DNA of 64,000 nucleotides from Adiantum capillus-veneris. Lineage: Eukaryota; Streptophyta; Polypodiopsida; Polypodiales; Pteridaceae. A model generated the notes under the pieces. That model was not told the origin of the DNA. It saw only the letters and a list, made by a program, of their open reading frames with translations, and did not search any database. The position numbers and the translations under genes are program-made. The stretch lies in assembly GCA_014529385.2 (NCBI GenBank), contig CM043968.1, positions 127,927,018-127,991,017 on the forward strand, in the 5' to 3' direction. This document shows, in pieces, positions 1 through 11,579 of the stretch; the first letter of the stretch is position 1, and each line of letters starts with the position of its first letter.

Positions 1-930
1 TTCAAACTGAAGAACATTTTAGAGCAGAATCTGCCAAATTTTCTAACTTTGGCACTCTATTCACTTAACAAGAGCAATGCAAGCTGTGGGAAAAGTCAAA
101 AAGAGGGTCTCTCAAAAGGAAAAGCTGCAAGAGTTGCCACCATACCAACTGGACCCCAATTCAGTAAAGACAGCCAAGCAACCTATCTATCGAAAGAACA
201 GTTTGAGGAGAACAACACAACGGTTTTCACGGGTAGATTTAAAAAAGAAGAAGGACATCAGGTAGAACTACAGTTTTTGCCTAAAGAGGTCTATGATGTC
301 GCGGAGAAGCCCGAAACAAAAGAAGCTAACAGAAGGCTTGGACTCAGAGAATTCTACGAGCAAGAGCCATGTGGTGTAGACTTTCAGAAAGCCTATGAGC
401 TTTTGTCCACAATTAAGGAAGATGGAATAGCCCAGATTACTGACCAGCAAGGGCACAAGGTAGAAGTGGTAATTATGAAAGAAATAGTGACTGAATCTCT
501 CAATTTGCCGATAGAAGGGATGACTATGAGAGCTAGAGACAAAAAAACAGCAGGTACCTTCACCAAGGAAACCACTGCGGAAACCTTTGTTGATCTCATT
601 CACAAGAAAGTGGAAGAACCAGCACGATTATATCACCAACACTTCCACTTTCTAGCAAAGAGACCGCCAAGGTACACAACATTGACTACATTTACACAAG
701 TGTTAAAGTCGACAACCAGGCAACCCATCGATCACGCACAATATGTGCTATCCACACTGAAGGGTACAAAGAAAGAAGGCAAGATAACCTATCTGGGAGC
801 AACTGACATACCATACTATCATCATGGCAGACAATTTGCCGCCTGCCCCAGCTCAGAACACATGGATTGTGTCTACACAGCCATCCCCTCGAGCCACAAG
901 ATCCACAAAAAGAGCTTACAAATCCGATGA
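1..930 (+). CDS. Unrecognised ORF of an LTR element, open at the left edge
   Basis: The frame is open from base 1 to a stop at 928-930; an internal Met lies at 49, so the true start is probably outside the window. The product is charged, without a signal peptide, membrane segment, zinc knuckle, DSG protease motif, YxDD or integrase triad that I can see. It ends by overlapping the next ORF by about 100 bases in another frame. A polypurine tract and LTR lie downstream on the same strand, so this block occupies the position of a 3' accessory (env-like position) ORF, or else belongs to a non-autonomous element. I cannot assign a function; codon content and continuity make it credible coding DNA. 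Confidence 0.5.
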   Translation, partial: FKLKNILEQNLPNFLTLALYSLNKSNASCGKSQKEGLSKGKAARVATIPTGPQFSKDSQATYLSKEQFEENNTTVFTGRFKKEEGHQVELQFLPKEVYDVAEKPETKEANRRLGLREFYEQEPCGVDFQKAYELLSTIKEDGIAQITDQQGHKVEVVIMKEIVTESLNLPIEGMTMRARDKKTAGTFTKETTAETFVDLIHKKVEEPARLYHQHFHFLAKRPPRYTTLTTFTQVLKSTTRQPIDHAQYVLSTLKGTKKEGKITYLGATDIPYYHHGRQFAACPSSEHMDCVYTAIPSSHKIHKKSLQIR

Positions 931-1792
931 AGAATCTGTCGAGAGCTCTCCTGAAGCAAATAGCAGGGAAAGCTCAGACAATGAGGAAAGAAGAGCCTGC
1001 ATTGAAGAGATGAATAGAAAAGCAGTGGCCGCACATCAAGAAGAGCCTCAGTAGAAAAAGATGAGATTTGAAAGGGAAAAAGAAACCTACGAAAGAAGCC
1101 TCCAAGCTGCAGGTGAGGACCCTAGAAAGTGGGTACCAAAAGAGCTAAAGGAGCCGAGAACAAAGAACCCTGCACGGAAAGAAGCGGAAGACCCAAAGGA
1201 TTTTTTGGAAAGAATATATGGGGAAGCGGAAGAATTAAAGCTAAAAGAAGCTCAAGAAGCTGAGAGAAAAGCTAGAGAAGATGCGTCCAAGCAAGAAAAA
1301 CAAGCTGAAGCTACACAACAAGGTGAGGCCCAACACGAACAAAGTGAGATGTCTCCCATACCATCATCACTTGCTACGGAACAACACGGTCATCCCATGC
1401 CAAGCCCTCCACCATCACCAATAGATAGACCCATAGAGGTTGAGCAAACCAAGGAAAAGGAGCCTGAACTGCAAGAGGCAGCAGAATATGAACAACAAGT
1501 AGCAACTACTTCCAAGCAAGGCAAAGCAAAAGAGCCAGAACCAGAAAGAGTAGCAAGTCCTGAACCAAAGGAGGCAACAAGTTTTGAGCAACCAAAAACG
1601 CAAGAAATAGAGGCCACACCGTCTACCAACACCCAGCAGGAAACGGCCGAGGCATCCACGAAGCCTCAAGAAGACAAAGCAGTAGAGGAAAAAGCACATC
1701 CTAAAGGGGAGGAGCAAACCCGGCCGTTACCGCAAATAGCCGCCACAGCCCCATCAAAGGAATCACAAGAGACTGCTAAAACATCTAAGTAG
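824..1792 (+). pseudogene. Glu/Lys/Pro-rich accessory ORF with one in-frame stop
   Basis: The frame starts with MADNLPPAPAQ at 824 and is open to 1792 except for one TAG at 1052-1054. Residues after the stop are a highly charged coiled-coil-like stretch (many EAEELKLKEAQEAERKA-type heptads), followed by a low-complexity Pro/Glu/Gln/Thr region. It overlaps the end of the preceding ORF in a different frame. No enzymatic motif is visible. A structural or nucleic-acid-associated role in a retroelement particle would be a guess. Confidence 0.45.
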
Positions 1793-1800
1793 CTCACAGA

Positions 1801-3082
1801 CCCTTAAGACTCGTAGACCAATGATGAAGTAATTCTCCAAGTAAACGAATATGCAAAGCAAATGCAAGAGATGACAGAGAAAATGCGACAACAACACTTC
1901 GCCGCAATGCTAAGGCTAGAGAGTTAGAGATGGTGATAGATGCTCTTCAAGGAGTGCTAGAGGATAGATTAAATGTCATCACCGATCTGCATAAACAAAT
2001 CCAAGAGTTGAAAGCTGAAGCTGAACAACACCAGCTAGCCACAGAAAAACAGCAAAAGGAAATGGAGGAGCTAGGTGAACTTCTCACGAAACAAACAGAT
2101 GCCTGTAAAACCAAAGACGAACAACTGACAGAGGTTACCGACAAACTCTTAATGACAACTTTGTCAACTCAAAAGATCCAAGTGCAGCTAGACGTAGCAA
2201 ACGCTTCATTGTAATATTCAAAACAGAGAATCAACGATCGGGTAACCTTCTTGCGATAGATACGAGAAAATCCCGTAGTTTCCTAGATCAAAGGTACAGA
2301 CAAAGTGTACAGACCAAGTGTATAAATCACTCGAGAAAAAGAATAAAGATCTCGAGCTAGAGCTAAAGCTAGAGCAGTCACAACACAGAGACCTTGCATT
2401 AATGCGGGTACAAAGAGAAGAAGAGCTGCTCAAGGAGATAAAAGAGCTCAAGAGAGTCAATCAACTATTGCGAGATGGACAACAAGAGACACAGAAAGAA
2501 GCAGGTACATCAGAACAACCCCATATTGATATTTCCTCAGTCTCTTTCACTGAGATGGAAACACAGCCGACAAAAGGGCTAGGTGGAGAAGATGACTTTC
2601 AGGTACCATTATCAGAAGCCGATGAAGTGTCAATGGTCCAGCTATCAAAAGCTGAAGAAGATGCACGTAAGGAGAAGGTTTCCCAGGAGACGAATGAGCA
2701 ATGGAAAGCAGCGATGGATTGGGAGTTGAGAGTTATTCATTCTGTCAATGTTACTCAACTCACTCCCAACCAAATCAATGCACAATGGCATCAACAAGCA
2801 TTACCATATTCATGGATCAAGGTAGAGCTGCTACAGGTTAAGGAACGACTATATAAAGATATGCAAACAGAAGGCACATATGAAGTCCACCCCAAGTGGA
2901 GAAAGAGCTGGCTGAACAAGAATCCTAGATACTTGATTCTGTTCACAAGAGCACATGCGGCACTTCAAAAAGACCCAACTTTCTGTCTTGTACCAAGAGT
3001 AAGGACGTGGCAAGCACATGAGGCAATGACAAAGAAGCAGCCTACATGGCTAGATTATCCAAGATTGTCAGCTCCAGAGTAG
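1801..3082 (+). pseudogene. Coiled-coil continuation and C-terminal domain, frameshifted
   Basis: Coding character continues from the previous ORF but jumps between frames and carries stops near 1806 and 1925. Residues encoded at 1930-2214 and 2318-2500 are strong coiled coil (heptads such as LHKQIQELKAEAEQHQ). From about 2690 to 3082 there is a more globular, Trp-rich part containing WHQQALPYSWIKVELLQVKE. I do not recognise the family. Together with the two preceding ORFs it looks like one long decayed product of the LTR element that ends at 4090. Confidence 0.4.
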
Positions 3083-3618
3083 GTAACGCCAACACAGGGA
3101 TACATGGTGAAAACCCTAACAGGCACCATGGCATTCTTCAAAAGTCTCCCTGATCTTTCATGTGCTATGCTCTACAAAATCTACCTAATGCTGCTCACAT
3201 GCATTCAAGTTTTTCAGAGCAATCACGAGCACCATGGATGTCCTTCCTTGAGGGCAATAAGAGTCTATGCTACGACCTAAGCGGCCAACCTCTCGAAGAA
3301 GTCCTCTATGGCTTCTACACCCTATGTATGTTCTTGCCATCTTATAATATGTTGGCGTTTGAGGAAGCGTTCTACATAGGGTTTTTCACTTGGTGAACAA
3401 GATTTTTGGGCCAGTGATCAACAACCTAACTTTTAGATTTGTAGGCTACTCCGCCATTGAGCTCAAGAACAGAGTCACCATGCAATTTTTGCAGGTTCCA
3501 TACAAAGAAAGAAAGATCACATATGAGAAAGCTTTGCATGCACTTAACGATCGCCTCGCCAGCCGTCAACCCAAAGATTATTTCAGCCCATAAGGCTATG
3601 TCAAGGGACGACACAGGC
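3083..3618 (+). pseudogene. Degenerate coding tail before the polypurine tract
   Basis: Short open stretches at 3160-3396 and 3390-3593 lie in different frames with stops between. The last one ends ITYEKALHALNDRLASRQ shortly before the polypurine tract. I read this as the decayed C-terminal end of the accessory protein region; no motif is recognisable. Confidence 0.25.
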
Positions 3619-3628
3619 GAGGAGGGGG
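3619..3628 (+). promoter_or_regulatory. Polypurine tract of LTR element
   Basis: A pure purine run (gaggaggggg) lies directly before a TG dinucleotide that begins an LTR-like sequence. This is the expected second-strand priming site and fixes the element on the plus strand. Confidence 0.6.
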
Positions 3629-4090
3629 TGAATGTTAGCAGCAAGCTAACCCAGATATCATTTTCGGAGCTCTCGTTGTAAAAACAATTATTATTTTGAT
3701 GAATCAGGAATATTGTAACTCCTATTTTTTGGATAAACTTTATAAGCGATGAGCTGGGCTACAAGCTTCCAGATTGTATCAACCTGTCTTTAGTTAGGGC
3801 TCCCAGATTATTAGTTTTGACCATCAAAAACCTTGGCTAAGGTATAAAAGTCAATGTTTGTAAGTTATTATTAAGTTTTGGATAATGAAATACACAGCCT
3901 GAGCTAAAAGCACTCACTTCTCTCCTTCTCGCGCTTCCTACTCCCTCCCCGGTTGTCACATTGCAGTCGCATCTGTTGCGTTGCAACCGTAGGTAAGAGC
4001 TCTACGCATTGACGTAGGCACTTCACAATATTTCGTAGCTTTTGGCATCGCCGATCTACGGCCTAATTTCATCATAAGTAGGAATTTACA
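3629..4090 (+). repeat. LTR (3' or solo), about 462 bp
   Basis: The segment starts TGAATGTTAGCAGC after the polypurine tract and ends ...GGAATTTACA, giving TG...CA ends. A TATA-like box (GGTATAAAAG) lies at 3840-3849. About 50 bases later comes AATGAAATACACAG, typical of an LTR R-region or polyadenylation zone. The start could instead be the TG at 3633. I found no second copy in the window, so both ends rest on motif logic only. Confidence 0.5.
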
Positions 4091-4439
4091 CTTCAAAATC
4101 AAAAACTAAGCATAGTGGGTATTGGGACATCATTGCTAAGCATTTAGATGCATTCTGGGTTGAAAACGACTAGGTCAAAAATCCACTACTGTTAATCATC
4201 GCGATTTTTGTACTTGACCTAAAGTGGGATTTGAGACTGTAAGCATGTGTGATTAGGTCTTATAAACATGTCCTAGAAGTTTCGTTACGTTTGGATGTCA
4301 TTTCATGCTATAACTGATGTGATTTGTTTGTCGATGAGCGATTGACTTTTAGTGATTTCAGTCACTTGAGTGTAGCCTGAGTTAGATGCGAGTTGTTTGT
4401 TGTTTTTCAAGAGATTGACAACCTCTTGTGGCCACTATG
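4091..4439. other. Noncoding stretch, nothing recognised
   Basis: Between the LTR and the gypsy integrase relic I see no ORF, repeat or structured motif. It may hold decayed pol sequence of the following element. Confidence 0.4.
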
Positions 4440-5384
4440 CACTAGTTGAATGAGCTTCGTCCCATGGATTGATAATTTATTTGTGGTTCTCGCTACATCT
4501 GTAATAAGATAGGAGTGAGGTTAGACACCCGTCCCACAACGGCTAAGGATATAGCTCAGATGTTCATGAAATGTGTTTTCATGTATCACAATTTATCTCG
4601 ACGGATAATTTTTTATCGTGATGCGAAGTTCACCTCAAATTTTTGGAAAGCCTTATTCTCAGCTATAGGAACCCAGTTAGCCTTTAGTACTACTCATCAT
4701 CCTCAAATTGATGGGCACACACAAAGACAAATCAAATCATTGAAGACATGTTGAGAGCTTATTGTATGCATGAGTAGAGTAAATCGACTAGATATTTGTA
4801 TTTGGTTGAATTTGCGTATAATTCATCATTCCAACGCTCAATTGGAATGTCTCCTTTTCAAGCATTGTAAAGAGTGTCTTACTCCACTCAAATGGACAGA
4901 CCCTCTCATACGAGTTCAAGCATCCAAAGAAATGTTGGATGAAATGCAACTACAAACCGGTCTTATACGACAGGATATGAAAACTGCTCAAGATAGATAG
5001 AAAAGTGATCCAAAACGATCTGCCAGACTTTTTGAAGAGGGTGATATGGTATTTTTGAGAGTGAAACCCAAACATAGTTCTTTATCAATGGGTAAGTGTA
5101 AGAAGTTAAGTGCCAAATATTGTGGGCCTTTTGTAATCATAGAGCAGATTAATGATCATGCTTACAGACTCTTGTTACCGCCACACATAAAGATACATGA
5201 TGTTTTTCACGCCAGTTTACTCAAAAAGTATGTACTTGATCCACAACATATTCTTGATGATTCTCTATTATCTACCTCTACTGACGAAACTTTTGAAGTA
5301 TACCCCGAGGTAATACTTCAGAGTGGAACTTGGGAACGTGATGATGTAATGAGACTATATTATCAAGATTTCATGTCGAGGTGA
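4440..5384 (+). pseudogene. Ty3/gypsy integrase C-terminal relic
   Basis: Three open pieces (4515-4754, 4770-5000, 5046-5384) together resemble the end of a Ty3/gypsy Pol. The integrase core is seen in IIFYRDAKFTSNFWKALF followed by AFSTTHHPQIDGHTQR, then a linker with stops. A C-terminal part contains KLSAKYCGPFVIIEQIND and HDVFHASLLKKY, typical of gypsy integrase tails. The third catalytic acid expected in the TER motif reads Gln (HTQRQ). The copy has stops at 4752-4754 and 4998-5000, so it is dead. It is followed by purine-rich sequence and an LTR start. Confidence 0.8.
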
Positions 5385-6372
5385 GGACACCTCGAATTTT
5401 TCAAGTGTGGGAAGATGTAAGATCCCCAATTTTTGGGTCTCTTCTAAAAATAAGAAAAATAGCTTTCAATATCTATTTTGCCAAATTCTTGACTTAAGAT
5501 GCTTGATTGATAGTATGGGAAGGTTCTAAAGTAAAAAGCAAGGTCATTTCCAGGTTCCAGTAGGTTAAACGGACATTTGGTTCGGTTTTGAAAAAATCCG
5601 CTATTTTTAGCTTTTCGTGCTTTTCGGTGTTTTTGAAAAGTAATGTGATTTTTATGATGACCTAAATGTAAAAATATTGATTTTAGTCTTCGTCGAAATT
5701 AAAAAAAATCACCCGAAGCAAAAAGGGACCAGACGAGATTTTTACGGGAAACATTTTTATAAAAAGCGGTATCGTAAATATGTCGGGGCAATACGGAAGA
5801 GTCATAATTATGTCGGGATATTACGGTGTGGCATAGTCTAGCTATGGTTTTCATTAGTTGGCCAGATATTGCTCGGATGGTCAAATATTGCTGTAAAAAT
5901 GGAATGGTAAGTGGGAGAGTTGACCACCAAAAGCAAAGGCTTGTTTTTAGGAAAGATTGGAGTTTTTTCCAAAAGCAAGGGGCTATTCCAAGCTGAGAAC
6001 TAGCACCATCTCTCTGCTTGGGACACACTCCAACCTGTTGCACTTGCCTATAACTTGTCGATTAAGTGCCTTCTGTTTGCATCTAGTACCGCAAGGCTAT
6101 ACATATCTATTATACGGAGTGGTGCAAGCTCTTCATCACCATCTCCATAAGCTCTTCTCTCTCGAGGAGAGGGAGAAGAAGAAGAAGGACACTCTCTCTC
6201 TACTTTCTTATTATATTCTCTCTCGTTTCATGGTGTACGCGCTCTCCCGAAGCTTTCGTGGCCGATACCTCTACGTAGCTCTCATCACTGCTCTCTTGCG
6301 GCAAAGCAAGAAGCCTTTCGATAACCCCTAATCCATTCTAAAGCACGATAAGAAGCTCTAAACTCCATATCC

Positions 6373-6376
<4 letters not shown>

Positions 6377-6449
<73 letters not shown>
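6377..6449. repeat. (CT)n microsatellite
   Basis: An uninterrupted CT dinucleotide run of about 73 bases. It creates a spurious Arg-Glu ORF on the minus strand. Confidence 0.95.
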
Positions 6450-6451
<2 letters not shown>

Positions 6452-7660
6452 GTCGTTTTAGAGTAGTCACCCTCTCGTTGATTGCTTTTTCGCATACGAG
6501 TGCATGTATGAATCAATCGAGTATGTATGAAGTTGTCCCATGATTATTTCATCATGTTTTACACGCTGATTATGCACGTGATGCGGTTATGGTCACGTGC
6601 GTGCATAAAAAGCGCTTTTTGTTTCACGTCATAGAGGCGGTAGGAACACTGTTTTGGTCATAAATCACAAACCGCTATGAATCAGCCCGAACCTTTTGTA
6701 CCAGAGATAAAACACATCATTTAAAATATTTCCTCTCTTTGTGTCATGTGAAAAACACGCACGAGCTAAAAGATATGGTCAAAAAACAGTGTGCTGCCCA
6801 CTGCACAACCAAATTTTTTGACTCCAGGCTCCTTGGAGAACAACTATATAGATTCACCGGATGGGCAAACCCACTTAACCAATTGAAAATCTTGATGAAA
6901 CTTGATGATAAATGAATTAAGATCTTCGTTATCACTTCGGGAATGCGAGTTATTAATCGCTCTATAACGGATTTTACCTACATGCGTAGGGGTGCTACCA
7001 AGGGGGGATACCATATGACGTCGTGAGTTGACCGAGCTGTTTTTATATGTTTTATGGTTTGTTGTTGAGTTGATTTCAATCATAATATGTCCATAAACTT
7101 ATGTGAGAGTATGTGGTTAAACATTTCAAAACGCATAGGCAGATATGAATAAAGTTGCTTTCTTTTTGGGTTATCGTTTGTTGTGTGAGTACCATATGGG
7201 TGAAGTGATGTGATAGAGTGATAGTCTATATTATGGAACTGAGCTTGATGCATTGATCTAAGGCCAAATACTTTCAATTGCATATTTTGCATACTCTCAA
7301 AAATGCCAAAAAATTGTTTTTTGTATATATGTGAAGTTATGGCTTATGGTTGACCTAAAGGTCGGAGCTGTTTTGCATCATGTTTATGGTGATGGAATGT
7401 TATCATATGATGTATGGGAAATCATGGATTGATGTGTATGCATCATATGCATGGTTGTGATTGCTTTCCACCTTCCTAGGTCAAAACTAGGTTTATGTGC
7501 TGGGGAGGTGAAGTGCAGATGTGATGCATCAACTTTGCATAGTTGGATGTGGTTAAAATTGGATTTTTATATCATGATTAGTTTCTTGTCAGACTCTTTT
7601 TATGCATAAAATAATCACGCTTTAAGGGTCACATGTGTGTGGACTCCGATTGAGTGCAGG

Positions 7661-7739
7661 ACACGGTTAGTGCGTCGGGGGTTTAATGACCTACACGGCT
7701 CATCTACACGGTTAGTGCGTCGGGGTTTAATGACCTACA
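7661..7739 (+). repeat. 45-bp tandem duplication
   Basis: Two adjacent copies start ACACGGTTAGTGCGTCGGGG at 7661 and 7706 and both run into TTTAATGACCTAC. They differ by one G in the G-run. Confidence 0.85.
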
Positions 7740-8184
7740 AGATATTTTGCCTTGGCTTTCCCTAAACACCCGGTGTTGGGCATCGAAGAGGTGTGGCGCC
7801 TAAACTGGTATGGTTGGTGTTGATACCCTACCACCTGCTAGTACTTGGGATCCTTTTAGAGCTCGGGTTCATGGAGGGAGGCGAAGCGGCCTCAGTCTAT
7901 GTCTAGCTCAGGTAGGTTGGAGGTGTTCTGGCTCGCTCCCAACGAAGTGAAATTCTCTATGTCTATAGTAGAGCGGAAGTGGATGGGTGGACCGGTTGAT
8001 CCCTACATAGGGTCCGGTGCTCTGCTAGTTATTTTGCCATGAACTCTTTCTTTGATGTTATTGTATACTGAGATTTTGTCATTGCATTAATACATGGTTT
8101 CCTGTTCCATTTAGATGGGCATTTAAAGATTCTCTATTGTAATCTTCTCATGTCTCTGTGCACTCTATTTCACCCTCCACTATA

Positions 8185-8188
<4 letters not shown>

Positions 8189-8280
<92 letters not shown>

Positions 8281-8297
8281 ATCTCCCTCTCTCTGTC

Positions 8298-8338
<41 letters not shown>
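8189..8338. repeat. (CT)n microsatellite with imperfect distal part
   Basis: About 85 bases of pure CT are followed by interrupted CT containing ATCT, CCCT and GTCT variants, about 150 bases in all. Every overlapping ORF here encodes only Ser-Leu or Arg-Glu repeats. Confidence 0.95.
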
Positions 8339-8341
<3 letters not shown>

Positions 8342-8959
8342 TGCAATGTGGTGTACACATATATTCACCCTCCACAATGTTATATTTTTCTTGAGTACGC
8401 TTTCATTCATAAAACCCATTCAAGGGTAGCACTAGTCACTAGGTACCTCTAGATGCAGTCCAGCTCATGGCCTAAACTCCATTCTTGGTCGGACATTGAG
8501 AACTCCTCCCCTATGAAAATTCTTTCGCAACTCTGATGTATAGTGAAAATTGTATAAAAGTGCAGCTTGTATATTTTATGCATAGACCCCTGAGGAGGGG
8601 TATCTCTCAGGCTGCCTAAATCTGCTTGTGTAGTTTAGAACCCTTATTGGAGAAAAATTTCCAGAAAGATGAACACTAAAGGAGTACAATAGTTGATCCA
8701 CTTTTGGGACAAAAACAGAGAGTGTTAGAAATCCTCTGATCAGCTGGCTACCTAGTTTCAACTCAATGGTACTAAGAGGCTACTTGTCAATAGAGTTGTA
8801 GAAGGCTTAGACAATATTTTGATGCCTATTTGGGAGTCTAGTTTTGAGTGGAATTCTTAAAGATGGCCCATGAGAAGCCAATTCTTTGAACCTCTTACCA
8901 AGGGCATTTACCCAGCATCAATGCATGATGCTAACTAGTTTGCCCCTCTAAACAAACAT

Positions 8960-9232
8960 TGGAAGAAGTAATGGTCGGAAGATCAATGGGTTGATGTCAT
9001 GAAGAACATCTGGAATCCACAGTGGCCTCATTTTATGAAGGTATTTTTGTGGAAGGTACTTTGGGGGGCTTTATTGACAGGCATCAAGATTCAAGCACGT
9101 GGTATTGGGTCCAATAGATACTCGGGGTGTAGATTGGCTAGCAAAGACCTCGTCCACCTCTTCATGGAATGCTCGGCAATTTTTGTTGAGTGGTATCTTC
9201 TACCGAACCCAATATGGCTACCAAAGATGTAG
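8960..9232 (+). pseudogene. LINE ORF2 zinc-binding C-terminus fragment
   Basis: The frame encodes WNPQWPHFMKVFLWKVLWGALLTG..., then a conserved pattern ending DLVHLFMECSAIFVEW. This matches the zf-RVT region found at the end of plant L1-type reverse transcriptase ORFs (W-x-K-x-FxW...L...C/H...W). No reverse transcriptase is attached, so it is an isolated fragment. Confidence 0.6.
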
Positions 9233-9924
9233 GCAGACAAAAACAAGACCCTCATACTTGATTTAAATGGCCTATTGATTACCATTGTAGAGAGTTTCTT
9301 TGGTGACAAGCCTTGTGCATATGAAGGGGAAATGATAAAGCACACAATCAGTCAGAGCTACAGAGAAGTGTATTGTCGCAAAGACAGCCACAAGTTCTTA
9401 AATTGGTGCGTCAAATTTTCAATGTGTATATATGGAGAAGTTGTAGGATGCCTAAAGTGGAAGGGATTCTAGAAAATTTCTTCAAATCACAATGTCACTT
9501 GCTAGTAGGTGTTATGTCATAGCAACATTGCACATAGGCATCTTGGGAGATGCATAATAAGCATGTGTTCCTCAAAGACTATGGTTCATTGGGCATTTAG
9601 AGTAGCCAAGGAATGGAGTGCTCACACTTCTTAAAAAGTACACGTTGTTGCAAAAACAAGAGCAAGAGGAACCTGTATAGAAATGTCTCCCAATAGCTCT
9701 CCAAACAAATATTCAGCACCACAAGTTGTATGAAGAGAACTCCCACAACACTACAACTCAAAGGTAAGTGATCCCTTGCACATGAGGACTCGTAGGGAAG
9801 GTGTGCAAATGGAGGTTCTATTAATGCTCAATACTTGGCTAAAGGTTATTTTCCTATGCAATTTAGGCATGAGATAGTCGTGGCAAAGGTCTTAACCAAA
9901 AGCCCATTATTTCTCAATCGATCG
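9233..9924. other. No recognisable gene
   Basis: Only short ORFs without motifs. It probably holds decayed LINE 3' sequence and spacer; nothing can be named. Confidence 0.4.
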
Positions 9925-11180
9925 ATCGGTGTGCGTGCTTCCTTGGGATCCATCCTTTGAGTCCCCTAATGCTTTTCAAGAAATGTGTCCATTATGGGTA
10001 GAGTTTCTAAACCTCCCAATTTTGCTAAGAAGAAATTTAAAAGACCTTGCATCAGCCCTAGCTATCCCTCTCTTTGTACCATCTAATAGAGTAGTGGGAA
10101 CTGCAGCCACTAAGGTATGTATATGGTGGAATCTTAGAAAGGCCTAGCTCAAGAATCTCATAGTGAATGTTGGGGCTAGTTTAATGTTCATTGTGCTAAA
10201 CTTTGGCACCTTCTTTGTGTTATGAAATAAGACGTAGCTAAATAGATAATTGAGTAGATTACTTAATGGAGAGAGACAAATTTACATACACAAGATTATA
10301 GAGTAGAGAGAGAGAGAGAGTACACACGATATACATGGTTCACCCAATGTGGGCTACGTCCACAGGAAAGCAGCCACTCAATGGCTTTAGTACTTCAAAA
10401 CAAGAAGTAGTTTACAAAGGGATTATACCCTTAATGGAGCTCCCGGCTTGCTTCACTCTCACCACCTCACACTCACCTTGTTGCATCAACTTCACACTAT
10501 GAAATGTGTGTAGAAATGGCCTCCTTTTATAGGCCAAAAGGGATGCTCTCTTTTATGAGAGGCAGCCATGTGTAGCCGCCCTTGTGTGAATAAGTCCAAA
10601 TTGCACCCTCCAATCCGCCCATGTGTGGCCGCCCTTGTGTAGACAAATCTACTTTTGAATTCGGCCACCGGCCATTGACTTCCGACCACCGGCCAACCGA
10701 CGGTTGTTCTTCGACCACTTTTCGGCCGCCGGCCGACCATAATATTCCAGCGAAAAGGATATTCCGGCGAGGGAAAAAAAAGTCCCCCTAAAGTTGCCCC
10801 TGATTTTTTGCCGTGAAAATTTTGGTTTCCGGCGAGTGATTTTCCTTTACGCACGATGGCTTCTCCTCATAATGAGGGCCTTACAAATGTGCGATTTTAC
10901 CACAGAAAATTACAAGGGTAAAGCAGGCTCCATACTTAACACTTTGGGGCATATTTCAAGTGTAACAAATTTGGACATTTTGCTAGGGCGTGTCCAGCTA
11001 CTACAACAACGACCCTAGGCCCTATTGCAGGTGATAAAGTTGAATTTTCAATGGGACAAATGGAAATTGAAGAAAAGACTCCACAAGAAGGTGCAATGAA
11101 GACACATGAAGAAAGATAGCCGATGAACCCCGACCAAAACCCCGACCAAGCAACCAAAGGGAATTTAGAGAAACCCATCA
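9925..11180 (+). pseudogene. LINE ORF1 (DUF4283-like plus zinc knuckle) split by a solo LTR
   Basis: The left part (9925-10165) encodes CPLWVEFLNLPILLRRNLKDLASALAIP, the hallmark of plant LINE ORF1 DUF4283 linkers. The right part (10886-11180) encodes YFKCNKFGHFARACP, a CCHC knuckle whose first Cys reads Tyr. The two parts are separated exactly by a solo LTR and its 5-bp target duplication. Skipping the LTR and one duplication copy joins them in a single frame (with two stops), in the order expected for ORF1. This protein normally binds RNA in the retrotransposition particle. Confidence 0.7.
10171..10885 (-). mobile_element. Solo LTR, 715 bp, copia-like, 5-bp target duplication
   Basis: It is flanked by identical AATGT at 10166-10170 and 10886-10890, with TG...CA ends on both strands. 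Read on the minus strand it starts TGTAAGGCCCTCA, has a TATA box (CCTATAAAAGGAGG, about 10525-10540), and contains the segment GTGGACGTAGCCCAC...GGGTGAACCA that is common in plant copia LTRs. There is no internal region, so it arose by LTR-LTR recombination. It inserted into the LINE ORF1 relic. Confidence 0.85.
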
Positions 11181-11579
11181 AAGGCCCAATCCAGCAATAG
11201 CATGGCCACCCCCAATTATCTCTTCACATCCACTCCATAGAGAAAATCGGCGTCCCTGCTGGTACAGAAGATTGTTCCGTCTCGCACGTTTAGAAAGAAA
11301 GAATAAGGTTGGCACCAAGTGTCCAACATTTCTTGCAAGCGTTTCAAATCCCAAGCGCGGCTAGTGGGATAGCTAAAAGAATCCCCAGCGGACACTCCCA
11401 AACCCTCCTTCCTATATGATAATATCTTTGAGGGCCTTTGGGATGATAACCTTAAAAAATTCAAGGTCACCAAGGGCATGGATTGAGCTAATAGAAGAGA
11501 ATAGCAAAAAAGAGGGCACTAAAGAAGAGTTCCTTGAAGTTGAGAAGTTTGTACCCCTCTCTCAATAAATAGAAGAGTT

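Larger units (their letters stand above)
5416..8959 (+). repeat. 3' LTR start of the gypsy relic and unassigned noncoding DNA
   Basis: Directly after a purine-rich run (gtgtgggaaga) the sequence begins TGTAAGATCCCC, a common gypsy LTR start. I could not find the matching CA end or a second copy. The span therefore merges an LTR of unknown length with noncoding DNA. It contains two long CT tracts and a 45-bp tandem duplication (annotated separately). The ORFs inside are artefacts of CT repeats or lack any motif. Confidence 0.4.

Noticed and set aside
8148-8452. Long Ser-Leu or Arg-Glu ORFs over CT/GA tracts (also 6285-6470, 12639-12926, 19469-19751, 52336-52852, 57305-57574)
   Set aside because: They are open only because dinucleotide repeats lack stops in every frame; no motif or continuation outside the tract.
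10168-10885. Solo LTR starting at TGTTGGGG (10168)
   Set aside because: This start gives no matching target duplication; starting at 10171 gives perfect AATGT on both sides.
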